Of a stretch of 26,553 nt of DNA, positions 20,279 to 26,553 are shown piece after piece. Position numbers and translations under genes: made by a program. Within the stretch, counting starts at the first letter, position 1. The number at the start of each line of letters is the position of its first letter. Source of the stretch: Anaerolineaceae bacterium (GTDB taxonomy: Bacteria > Chloroflexota > Anaerolineae > Anaerolineales > Villigracilaceae); NCBI GenBank assembly GCA_009885445.1, contig VFKQ01000173.1, forward strand, positions 1 through 26,553. Direction: 5' to 3'. The notes beneath the pieces were generated by a model. The model searched no databases. It saw only the letters and a program-made list of their open reading frames with translations, and was not told where the DNA came from.

Positions 20279-21637
20279 TCATCCCAAACTCTTTTTCATC
20301 GAAAACTTCAGTGCGGACTTGTAGATTCTTTGCAACTGTTCGAGTCCCATCTGCTCTTCGGGCGAGCCCTGGCCCTGCGCTTCGCTTTGCGCAATAATGC
20401 CGCCGAGCAGTTCGATGAACTGCTGATTAACCTGCGACTCGTTTTCTTTGAGCAAACTCTCCACGCCAGCATCGTCCGGCGCTTCTAAAAGTTTTTCAAT
20501 CAGCGCATACTCGGGCGGCGGCGCGCTGGCGGCTTGCAAAACTTCGGCCACTTTTTGCAACTTGCCCATCATGGTGTAGTCATTCTTTTCAGACGCCTGG
20601 CGCAACATGGTCTGCACAATCTCCACCACGTCCTGCGTGAAATTTTGTAGATTCGCCTGCGTGGCTTTGGCAATATCTTCCTGCATCAAAAGTTGGTCGA
20701 CGAATTTTTGCGCCTGTTTGTAACGCGCCTCCATCTGACGGTCTACTTCGTTGGTGAAATCGAGCAGGCGCTCGCGGATGTTTTCGAGCTTCGTCTTTTC
20801 GTCGCCCGTGGCTTTTTCGATTTTATCGGTCAGCATCTGGAAGAACGAATAGTCCATGCCACCCCGCGCGAGACTGACATATGCGCGGATACGTCCGTCG
20901 TTCGGCGACTCGATGACCAGCTCGAGCAGTTTCTCGCGGGTTAACCCCTGCCCCGCCTCTTGCAGTGACTTTGTAGCGGATTCCAATTCCTGGACAGATT
21001 CTGCCAGCCCGCGGCCAAACTCGGTCTGCTTAAGTAGTTGGTCCTGCAACGAGGCGAGCGCCTCTGCTAGTTTGGCTTGCCCGCTCCCAGCGGCGGACTG
21101 ACCGAGGCGGCTAAACAGCGCGAAAAATTGTTCGTCGAAGAGTCGCTCATTTTGTAGAATCATCTCCGAGCGCACGTCCGCGCTGGTGGCTTGAAGCAAA
21201 CGGTCAATCAAACCCACACGCTCCTGTTGAGTCTTGAGCATCTCGGGCGTGATGCCGTCTTTGCCGAGGATGGTTTCGATCATCGACTCGTAAGTGAGAT
21301 TGGGCATCGGCTTGAATAAATAAGCCTTGCGCTTTTCGGGCGGCAGTTTCTCGGTAACCTGCTTGATATGCGGGCCGAGGATTTTTTCCTGCTCGTTGAG
21401 CGGCATTCCAAACTCGGGCGGGAAGAATGTGAGCAGGAGTTCTTTTTCGTTGTCGTGATAAACAATCGGCGTGGCCAGGCGGGATTCATTTCCGCAATGC
21501 GGACAGCGCACGGTGTTCGACGCGCCGCTGAGCAGACGTTGTTTCGCGCCCGGGTCGGCGGTGATATCGAAGAGTTGTTCCACGTTGACGGCGACGGGCT
21601 GACGGCAACGCGGGCAGGAGACTTGAGTTTGAGGCAT
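20279..21637 (-). CDS. CpXC-domain protein
   Basis: The 452-residue protein begins with a zinc-ribbon-like CpXC domain: cysteines C8-P-R-C11 and C45-P-H-C48, with VRCPHCGNE and a beta-rich part up to about residue 130 (IVYHDNEKELLLTFFPPEF). The remainder is a long, charged, mainly helical region (about 150-450) with coiled-coil character and repeated Gln/Glu/Leu patterns. CpXC proteins have no assigned biochemical function. No signal peptide or membrane segment is seen, so it is cytoplasmic. It is not closely coupled with a neighbour; about 200 bases upstream hold a GTAGGGGC element and a heptamer array. Confidence 0.85.
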   Translation of the reverse strand: MPQTQVSCPRCRQPVAVNVEQLFDITADPGAKQRLLSGASNTVRCPHCGNESRLATPIVYHDNEKELLLTFFPPEFGMPLNEQEKILGPHIKQVTEKLPPEKRKAYLFKPMPNLTYESMIETILGKDGITPEMLKTQQERVGLIDRLLQATSADVRSEMILQNERLFDEQFFALFSRLGQSAAGSGQAKLAEALASLQDQLLKQTEFGRGLAESVQELESATKSLQEAGQGLTREKLLELVIESPNDGRIRAYVSLARGGMDYSFFQMLTDKIEKATGDEKTKLENIRERLLDFTNEVDRQMEARYKQAQKFVDQLLMQEDIAKATQANLQNFTQDVVEIVQTMLRQASEKNDYTMMGKLQKVAEVLQAASAPPPEYALIEKLLEAPDDAGVESLLKENESQVNQQFIELLGGIIAQSEAQGQGSPEEQMGLEQLQRIYKSALKFSMKKSLG

Positions 21638-21640
21638 TTT

Positions 21641-21675
21641 GATTTCCGATTTTTAATTTACGATTTTGGATTTTT
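21641..21675. repeat. 7-bp tandem array upstream of the CpXC gene (five units)
   Basis: Heptamers GATTTCC, GATTTTT, AATTTAC, GATTTTG and GATTTTT in exact register, beginning 3 bases upstream of the start codon. On the coding strand the leader therefore reads AAATC-rich and has no clear Shine-Dalgarno. Confidence 0.75.
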
Positions 21676-21705
21676 TGTTCGCGCGCTATTGTACCATTTG
21701 CAATT

Positions 21706-21799
21706 GTAGGGGCGACCCGCCAGGGCGAGACATTTCCATATCGAAAAATGAAACTTTGTCTGGCAGGGTATTGATGCAAGCCTGAAGGGTCGCCCTTAC
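21706..21799. repeat. GTAGGGGCGACCC element, MITE-like (94 bp)
   Basis: The ends GTAGGGGCGACCC and GGGTCGCCCTTAC are nearly perfect inverted repeats 94 bp apart end to end, with partly complementary inner parts (GCCAGGG...GACA and TGTCTGGC). No coding capacity. The outer end matches the short palindrome at 11456-11484. It fills most of the gap between the CpXC and pepF genes, which otherwise shows nothing. Confidence 0.65.
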
Positions 21800-21841
21800 T
21801 TTGGGAGCGCAACCCGCTACCAGCGCGGAGGAGAGGCGAGA

Positions 21842-23638
21842 TTAGGCGAGGAGTTTTTCCAGTCGCTCCACATAATCCGCCATGGTGGCGAAGGCGGCGT
21901 CGACGGGTTCCGAGCTGGTCAAGTCTACGCCCGCGCGTTTGAGCGCATCCAGCGGATAATCTGATGCGCCCGCTTTGAGGAAGCCGAGATAATTTTCGAC
22001 GGCATTTGGTTCATTATTCAAAACGCGTTTGGCAATGGCGTGCGCGCCCGCGATGCCGGTGGCATAAGCGTAGACGTAGTAATCGCTGAAGAGATGACCG
22101 AAGCGCGCCCAGGTCATGCCGACATGTTCGCGGCGCACATTGACCTTGCCGCCGAAGCCCTCAGTGAAGAGGTCAGCCATCAACTCCATCATTGAGTCCG
22201 CGGTGAGAGGTTGACCATTTTCAACGCGCGTGTGCGTTTCGAGTTCAAAGCGCGCGAGAGTGGGCATGATGAAGAAGTAACGATAAAAATTTGACATGGC
22301 TTCTTCGATAACCGAGATTTGAAAATCGCGTTCGGTTTTTGTTTTGAGCAAATGGTCACGCACGAGGGCCTGATGAAAATTCGATGCGACCTCGGCGGCG
22401 AAGAGCGAATAATCGGCATAAACGAAAGGCTGATTCTGCCAGGTGAGATAGGAATGCATCGAGTGACCGAGTTCATGCGCGAGTGTGGACAGGCTAAAGA
22501 TTTCGTCGGTGTACGACATCATAATGAAGGGATGCGTGCCCGGAGCGCCCCACGAAAACGCGCCCGAGCGTTTGCCTTTGTTTGGATAAATATCCACCCA
22601 GCGTTCTTCGAGCGCGCCGTTGCGCATCACGCCGACATAGTCCTTGCCCATCGGGAGCAGGCCTTCGGCGATCCATTCGATGGCCTGCGCGTACGGCACT
22701 TTGGGATGATTCGGAATCAGCGGCGCCCACATGTCGTAGGGTTCGAGAGTCTCAAGTTTCAACGCCTTGCGACGAATTTCAAAATAGCGATGCCACGTCG
22801 GCAAATTCTTGCGGAAGGTGGCCACTAAATTATGGAACACATCCACGGGGATATTATTTTCTGAGAGCATCATCTCGAGCGCATTCGTGTGTTTGCGCAC
22901 GCGGCTGAGAAAAACATTTTGCTTAATCGAAGTGGAGAGAGTCGCGGCGAGGGTGTTCTTGTAATTGAGCAGTGCCCCATGATAATTTTCCCAGGATGCG
23001 GCGCGTGCGGCGCGGTCATCTTTGGCCATCAGGTTGAAGATGACCGACTCGGAGAGTTCAATCTCGTTGCCATCCTTATCTTTGATGGACGGAATCTTCA
23101 TGTCCGCGTTTCTCAGCAGGGACGAGGCTTCACTCGCCCCGCCAAACGGGTCGCTCAACATGCCGAGAATTTCTTCCACTTCGCCCGAACGGACATGCTC
23201 GTGTTTGCGGAACAGGTTGTTAAAGAATTGTTCGTAGCGCGCTAATTTCGGTTCTTCCTTCATCCACTTCTTGAGTTTCTTCTGTCCGATGACAAGCACT
23301 TCAGGATTTAGGAAGGATGCAGTCGCCACGACCTGACTGTACAGTCCCTGCGCCTTGCCGCTCATCGCCGCGGCGTTTTGGTCGGTCGTGTCCACGGAGT
23401 AGGAGAAGCCCGCGTAAACATAGACGCGGTTCATGCGCGCCATGAGTCCCTCGATGGTCTCAAAGGCTTGCAGGAGAGTCGCCGCGTCTTTCAGCGCGCC
23501 TTCAAATTTTTTGATCTCGGGCAATGCCGCGAGAATCGCGTCCACTTCGGCGGCCCAGGCTTCGGGCGTGGCGAAAACGGACTCGGCATTCCAGGTGTGG
23601 TTCTTGTCAATTTCAGTGCGGGGAGGGATGGAGGTCAT
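21842..23638 (-). CDS. pepF: Oligoendopeptidase F (M3 family)
   Basis: From the ATG at 23638 (MTSIPPRTEIDKNHTWNAES) the product has 598 residues, the usual length for PepF. It is a cytoplasmic zinc metallopeptidase that cleaves short peptides. The zinc motif HELGH is at residues 388-392 inside LSTLAHELGHSMHSYL, and the third-ligand region is LFAAEVASNFHQAL about 22 residues later. Other family features are KGKRSGAFSWGAPGTHPFIM and, near the end, YVYAYATGIAGAHAIA. A frame extension to 23686 would overlap an ACACGAAG repeat, so I reject it; AAGGA lies 7 bases before the chosen ATG. Confidence 0.96.
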   Translation of the reverse strand: MTSIPPRTEIDKNHTWNAESVFATPEAWAAEVDAILAALPEIKKFEGALKDAATLLQAFETIEGLMARMNRVYVYAGFSYSVDTTDQNAAAMSGKAQGLYSQVVATASFLNPEVLVIGQKKLKKWMKEEPKLARYEQFFNNLFRKHEHVRSGEVEEILGMLSDPFGGASEASSLLRNADMKIPSIKDKDGNEIELSESVIFNLMAKDDRAARAASWENYHGALLNYKNTLAATLSTSIKQNVFLSRVRKHTNALEMMLSENNIPVDVFHNLVATFRKNLPTWHRYFEIRRKALKLETLEPYDMWAPLIPNHPKVPYAQAIEWIAEGLLPMGKDYVGVMRNGALEERWVDIYPNKGKRSGAFSWGAPGTHPFIMMSYTDEIFSLSTLAHELGHSMHSYLTWQNQPFVYADYSLFAAEVASNFHQALVRDHLLKTKTERDFQISVIEEAMSNFYRYFFIMPTLARFELETHTRVENGQPLTADSMMELMADLFTEGFGGKVNVRREHVGMTWARFGHLFSDYYVYAYATGIAGAHAIAKRVLNNEPNAVENYLGFLKAGASDYPLDALKRAGVDLTSSEPVDAAFATMADYVERLEKLLA

Positions 23639-23663
23639 GTTGGTTTCCTTTAAAATATTTTTT

Positions 23664-23748
23664 AACACGAAGGGCACGAAGTACACAAAGGGAGAACAAG
23701 GCGCTCGCTTGCGATATTTTCCTTCGTGTCCGTTGTGTCCTTTGTGTT
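23664..23748. repeat. Inverted pair of 9-bp arrays (ACACGAAGG type)
   Basis: Left arm 23664-23692 has three 9-bp units (CACGAAGGG, CACGAAGTA, CACAAAGGG). Right arm 23721-23748 holds the same units inverted (TTCGTGTCC, GTTGTGTCC, TTTGTGTTT). The arms can form an imperfect stem of about 28 bp in the gap between the histidine kinase stop and pepF start. Confidence 0.7.
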
Positions 23749-23755
23749 TAGGCTT

Positions 23756-25288
23756 TTATCGCGGCAACGAAAAACAAATCTGTGCGCCCGCGCCCGTGGA
23801 TGTGTCCACCCAAATTCTTCCGCCGTGGGCTTCGACAATCGCGCGCGCCAAATAAAGTCCCAGCCCCGCGCCCTTCGTCTGCTTCACTGCCGCCGTCGAG
23901 CGATAGAAGCGGTCAAAAATATGCGGCAGGTCTTTGGCTTCGATGCCCGCGCCCTCGTCGCTCACGCACACAATCACCTGCTCGGGGCGCACCTGTCCGC
24001 TGATTTTAATTTCGCCCTCGGGCGCATACTTCAACGAGTTCGAAACTAAATTCGCAAGCACCTGTTCGATGCGCGTTTCGTCCGCGAGAATGACGGGAAA
24101 TTTTTCGGGGAAGTCGGCGACGAGTCTGTGCTTCGGGGACTGCGCCGCGAAGCGCCGAATCACTCTCTCGCTCAAAGCGGGTAAAGCGACATCGGCGCGG
24201 TTCAAGCTGAGACCGCCCGCCTGCAACCGCGATGCGTCGAGCAAATCGTCGATCATCTTCGATAATCTATCGGCTTCCTCTTCGATGACTTGCAACGATT
24301 CGCTGATCGTGGACTTGTCCCATTTCGCGTCGTCGCGCCGCAGCGTGGACGCGTAACCTTTAATCAATGTCACCGGCGTGCGCAGTTCGTGGCTGACGAT
24401 GGAAATAAACGTGCTCTTGATTTCGTCCGCGTTGCGGAAATGCGTGATGTCGCGCACCGTCACTGTGACGTTGCGCAGTTTGCCCTCGGCGTTGAGTAAC
24501 GGTGCGTACGTCACACCGATAGGAATATTGGGAGGCTCGGGGCGTTTGAGATCGCCCTCGACGTAGAGCGTCGCGTTTGGGGTGAGCGGCCACCCGCCCT
24601 CGAGCGCGGACTCGAGCGTGATACCTTGCGGGTCGCGCGCCCAACGGAGGACGTCGGCATGGGGTACGCCGACCAGCTCAGGGTGAGTCCGACCGTAGAT
24701 GCGCTCGAAGGCGTCGTTGACGCGCTCGATGGTTAAATCCGCATTGAGGATGATGATGCCGTCGGCGGCGGAATCCAACAGCGCGTCGAGTCTCTGCTTC
24801 TCAAAATTGACTTCACGATACAGCCGCGCGTTGTAAACGGCAATCGCGGCCTGCGCGGCAAAGGAACCGAGCAGGGCTTTGTCGTTGGGCGAAAACAGAT
24901 CGGGATAATTACGAAAAATAAAAATCACGCCGATGACCTGTCCGTGCGCGACGAGGGCCAGACCGGTGCCGTTGAGCAAGCCCATGCTGACGGTGTAAGT
25001 GAGGTCCTTCAACATGCGGTTGAGTTCGACGACATCCAGTTCAGAAACTTTTTCGTCAGCGAGCAAGGGCGTGAGATAACTGAGCAAGGCGGGAGGCAAG
25101 CCATGCACCGCCGCAACCTGCCACCCTTCGTTTTCTTTCAGCGCAATTAATCCCGCCTGCCCGGCCAGCATCTCAACCGAGATGCGCAAAATGCGCGTGA
25201 GCAGTTTCTCAAGATCAAGTTCCTGCGTAAGCAGGCGCGCGATCTCAAGCAGGTAATCTCGTTGGCGGACGCGGAAGTCGGGGAGCAT
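23756..25288 (-). CDS. Soluble GAF-PAS sensor histidine kinase, orphan
   Basis: The 510-residue protein has a GAF-like domain (about 16-160), a PAS domain (about 165-285, LLDSAADGIIILNADLTIER), a HisKA domain with phospho-acceptor His300 in FISIVSHELRTPVT, and an HATPase domain with an N-box LVSNSLKYAPEG, a G1 box VSDEGAGIEAKDLPHIFDRFYR and a G2 box GAGLGLYLARAIVEAHGG. No transmembrane segment or signal peptide is seen, so it is cytoplasmic and probably senses a ligand, redox or oxygen state through GAF/PAS. No response regulator gene is next to it in the window. No Shine-Dalgarno precedes the ATG because the leader is a heptamer array. Confidence 0.93.
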   Translation of the reverse strand: MLPDFRVRQRDYLLEIARLLTQELDLEKLLTRILRISVEMLAGQAGLIALKENEGWQVAAVHGLPPALLSYLTPLLADEKVSELDVVELNRMLKDLTYTVSMGLLNGTGLALVAHGQVIGVIFIFRNYPDLFSPNDKALLGSFAAQAAIAVYNARLYREVNFEKQRLDALLDSAADGIIILNADLTIERVNDAFERIYGRTHPELVGVPHADVLRWARDPQGITLESALEGGWPLTPNATLYVEGDLKRPEPPNIPIGVTYAPLLNAEGKLRNVTVTVRDITHFRNADEIKSTFISIVSHELRTPVTLIKGYASTLRRDDAKWDKSTISESLQVIEEEADRLSKMIDDLLDASRLQAGGLSLNRADVALPALSERVIRRFAAQSPKHRLVADFPEKFPVILADETRIEQVLANLVSNSLKYAPEGEIKISGQVRPEQVIVCVSDEGAGIEAKDLPHIFDRFYRSTAAVKQTKGAGLGLYLARAIVEAHGGRIWVDTSTGAGAQICFSLPR

Positions 25289-25290
25289 GA

Positions 25291-25325
25291 GGGAAAGGAT
25301 GAAGGCGGAAGGATGAAGGATGAAA
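25291..25325. repeat. 7-bp tandem array upstream of the histidine kinase gene (five units)
   Basis: Heptamers GGGAAAG, GATGAAG, GCGGAAG, GATGAAG and GATGAAA begin 2 bases upstream of the histidine kinase start codon. The GATGAAG unit is shared with the array at 6558-6620. Confidence 0.8.
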
Positions 25326-25611
25326 TCAGTGGTTGTATTTTATCATTGGGTAACCCGCACAAACGCCCCGCGATAAAGAGATTGAACCTCGCAATCTCCT
25401 GATGCGCCAAGTCCGCTTTAGCGGGCTTCGTAAAATAGCCCGACGGTTAACCGTCGGGCGGGGTTGTCGCGGGCGAAGCGCTTATCGAAACAAGCACAGC
25501 TCCCTTCGGGGAATCCCTCCTCAGCCCAGTCCGCGCTGGCCTCGCTTGAAAATGGAACCAATCCCATCTTGTGCTCGTTTAGCTTAAAATAAAAATCGAG
25601 GAGATTCCGAA
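25326..25611. other. Intergenic region with no gene
   Basis: The 323-base divergent gap between the histidine kinase and the lipoprotein holds the heptamer array (25291-25325), a minus-strand TAAAAT about 45 bases upstream of the kinase ATG, the two-hairpin repeat at 25399-25461, and a possible -10 (TAAAAT, 25585-25590) of the lipoprotein gene. No convincing ORF is seen in it. Confidence 0.6.
25399..25461. repeat. Two-hairpin repeat, copy 1
   Basis: The block contains the hairpin GTCCGCTTTAGCGGGC and then a perfect 22-bp palindrome (25438-25459, half GCCCGACGGTT) in a fixed order. It recurs at 26326-26390 with few substitutions and one small length difference in the spacer. Confidence 0.85.
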
Positions 25612-26205
25612 ATGTTCAAAAAGAAATTGTTCTTCCTGACCTTAATGCTTTTTCTGGCCGCCTGTGTGCCCGCGCCTCAACCTACGCCCGACAATGTTAT
25701 TGTCCCCGCGCCGACCGAGATCCCAACGCAGATACCAGCCGCACAAACCGAAATGTGTCCCGCCGCTACTGCGGACTTGAAATTGATGGTGAGCACGAAA
25801 GGCGGGTTTTGCCTACTCTACCCCGCCGAATTTACTTGGGATGGCTGGATAATTGCGCTAAATCCGAATGGTCTGGCCGGTGACATGCCTGGCGATGTGT
25901 GGTTGCTTATATCGATCAGCGAAGCGGAAGGTCAAACTGCCGCGCAGATCGCGGATGCTCAAATTGCGCAGGTTGGCGAAGGCTTCAACATCACTCGCAC
26001 CGAACTGACGATTGACGGAAAACAGGCCATTCTCGTAGATGGCCTGCCCGCACAAGACTCCTCGCGTTATGTGTACATTGTCAACAATGATCAGCTGTAT
26101 CGCTTCGAGTTTATGCCGTGGTTCCCGTCTAATGACTCAAGTCAGCCCACGCCATTGGAGTCGCTGTACACGACGGTCGTAGAAACACTGCACTTCATGG
26201 AGTAA
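25612..26205 (+). CDS. Predicted lipoprotein, unknown function
   Basis: A 197-residue protein with a signal peptide ending in the lipobox LAAC (Cys18), a Pro/Thr-rich linker (about 20-50, PAPTEIPTQIPAAQTE) and one folded domain from about residue 55 (CPAATADLKLMVSTKGGFCL) to the end (LYTTVVETLHFME). GAGGAG lies 8 bases before the ATG. No family is recognised; the domain has alternating beta-type patterns typical of small extracytoplasmic domains in Chloroflexota. A hairpin terminator follows 26 bases after the stop. Confidence 0.85.
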   Translation: MFKKKLFFLTLMLFLAACVPAPQPTPDNVIVPAPTEIPTQIPAAQTEMCPAATADLKLMVSTKGGFCLLYPAEFTWDGWIIALNPNGLAGDMPGDVWLLISISEAEGQTAAQIADAQIAQVGEGFNITRTELTIDGKQAILVDGLPAQDSSRYVYIVNNDQLYRFEFMPWFPSNDSSQPTPLESLYTTVVETLHFME

Positions 26206-26230
26206 TCGAAACCTATCCAAGTAAAATCAA

Positions 26231-26261
26231 AAGGCCTCCGAGATTTCGTCTCGGAGGCCTT
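26231..26261. terminator. Terminator hairpin after the lipoprotein gene
   Basis: A perfect 13-bp stem (AAGGCCTCCGAGA with its complement, loop TTTCG). The flank is T-rich in the minus-strand direction (TTTTGATTTT) and weak on the plus strand, so it may act in both directions, with better sequence for the minus strand. Confidence 0.7.
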
Positions 26262-26279
26262 ACGTTTCCCCTGCCCGCA

Positions 26280-26326
26280 CGGACGTAAACGTCCGCGCTA
26301 CATTTACCAAGCCGCCTTAAGGCGGC
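26280..26326. repeat. Two short palindromes next to two-hairpin repeat copy 2
   Basis: CGGACGTAAACGTCCG (26280-26295) and GCCGCCTTAAGGCGGC (26311-26326) are both inverted repeats with an A/T-only centre. They abut the two-hairpin repeat, so four hairpins lie within about 110 bases. Confidence 0.75.
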
Positions 26327-26390
26327 TGATGCGCCGAGTCCGCTTTAGCGGGCTTTGTAAGAATAGCCCGACGGTTAACCGTCGGGCGGG
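26326..26390. repeat. Two-hairpin repeat, copy 2
   Basis: Same order as copy 1: hairpin GTCCGCTTTAGCGGGC and a perfect 22-bp palindrome (26366-26387). It ends about 40 bases upstream of the tRNA promoter. Confidence 0.85.
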
Positions 26391-26427
26391 CACGGCGAGC
26401 AAAACGCCGCGCCAACCGAAAACCGTC

Positions 26428-26456
26428 TTGCCATTCCAAAGTGCCTCGGCTATAAT
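26428..26456 (+). promoter_or_regulatory. Sigma-70-type promoter of tRNA-Val
   Basis: TTGCCA (26428-26433), a 17-base spacer and a perfect TATAAT (26451-26456). The -10 ends 11 bases before the tRNA 5' end. Confidence 0.85.
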
Positions 26457-26467
26457 GCCGTCACTCC

Positions 26468-26544
26468 GGGCGCGTAGCTCAGCTGGTTAGAGCGCATCAT
26501 TCACATTGATGAGGTCGGGGGTTCGAGCCCCTCCGCGCCCACCA
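26468..26544 (+). tRNA. tRNA-Val (anticodon CAC), CCA encoded
   Basis: A complete 77-base cloverleaf. Acceptor stem GGGCGCG/CGCGCCC, D-stem GCTC/GAGC, anticodon stem CATCA/TGATG around the loop TTCACAT (anticodon CAC, reads GUG), variable loop AGGTC, T-stem GGGGG/CCCTC with loop TTCGAGC. The ACCA end is encoded. It has its own promoter just upstream. Confidence 0.97.
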
Positions 26545-26553
26545 AACAACAAA

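Noticed and set aside
21706..21799. Insertion sequence
   Set aside because: The element is only 94 bp, has no ORF, and no transposase gene is present in the window.
23639..23686. 16-residue N-terminal extension of PepF
   Set aside because: The extension is coded by an ACACGAAG repeat; the ATG at 23638 has a well-placed AAGGA and matches the normal PepF N-terminus.

Overview
The window reads as chromosomal DNA of a GC-moderate, Gram-negative-like or monoderm bacterium, most likely a Chloroflexota (Anaerolineae-type) organism. This is inferred from the gene families (CpXC protein, BMP lipoprotein, FtsX/HlyD exporter, many lipoproteins with LAAC-type lipoboxes) and from the repeat content; no marker rRNA is present. 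There is no phage, plasmid, IS transposase or CRISPR array. Housekeeping genes (trmD, ruvB, upp, pepF, a tRNA) alternate with small transport and signalling operons.

Layout. (1) 1-4070, minus strand: a thiamine salvage operon. A TTGACG-17-TATACT promoter drives a TPP riboswitch with an intrinsic terminator, followed by thiN (thiamine pyrophosphokinase) and a ThiBPQ-type ABC importer; the ATPase runs off the window edge. (2) 4207-7333, minus: trmD, an MFS transporter and a BMP-family binding lipoprotein. (3) 7468-9081, minus: a visibly AT-richer accessory patch with a PGN_0703-like PD-(D/E)XK nuclease gene, a small membrane ORF, and a small antitoxin-like gene followed by what looks like the tail of a deleted toxin gene. 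(4) ruvB at 9136-10158. (5) 10309-16128, minus: an exporter operon of two ATPases (one fused to a cyclic-nucleotide-binding-like domain), one large FtsX-type permease and one HlyD-type adaptor lipoprotein. It has a strong promoter and, unusually, a terminator hairpin only a few bases before the first start codon. (6) 16372-20155, plus: upp, a DUF1801 protein, a GT87-like membrane protein, a SAM methyltransferase split by one in-frame TGA, and a small membrane protein, closed by a bidirectional terminator. (7) 20279-25288, minus: a CpXC protein, oligoendopeptidase F and an orphan hybrid GAF/PAS histidine kinase. (8) 25612-26544, plus: a lipoprotein, its terminator, a cluster of hairpin repeats and a tRNA-Val(CAC) with a good promoter.

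The most unusual structure is not a gene. At least fifteen short tandem arrays share a strict 7-bp period but not one sequence. They sit in intergenic gaps, run over stop codons and start codons, and are inserted in frame into coding sequence; thiP alone carries five. Related arrays have 8-bp and 9-bp periods. They resemble the short tandemly repeated repetitive (STRR) sequences of cyanobacteria, and here they appear to build protein loops, C-termini and even a Shine-Dalgarno sequence. Other points for a second look are the TGA in the methyltransferase with a hairpin at selenocysteine-element spacing, the attenuator-like leader of the exporter operon, probable leaderless transcripts for trmD and ruvB, and several families of dispersed palindromes.
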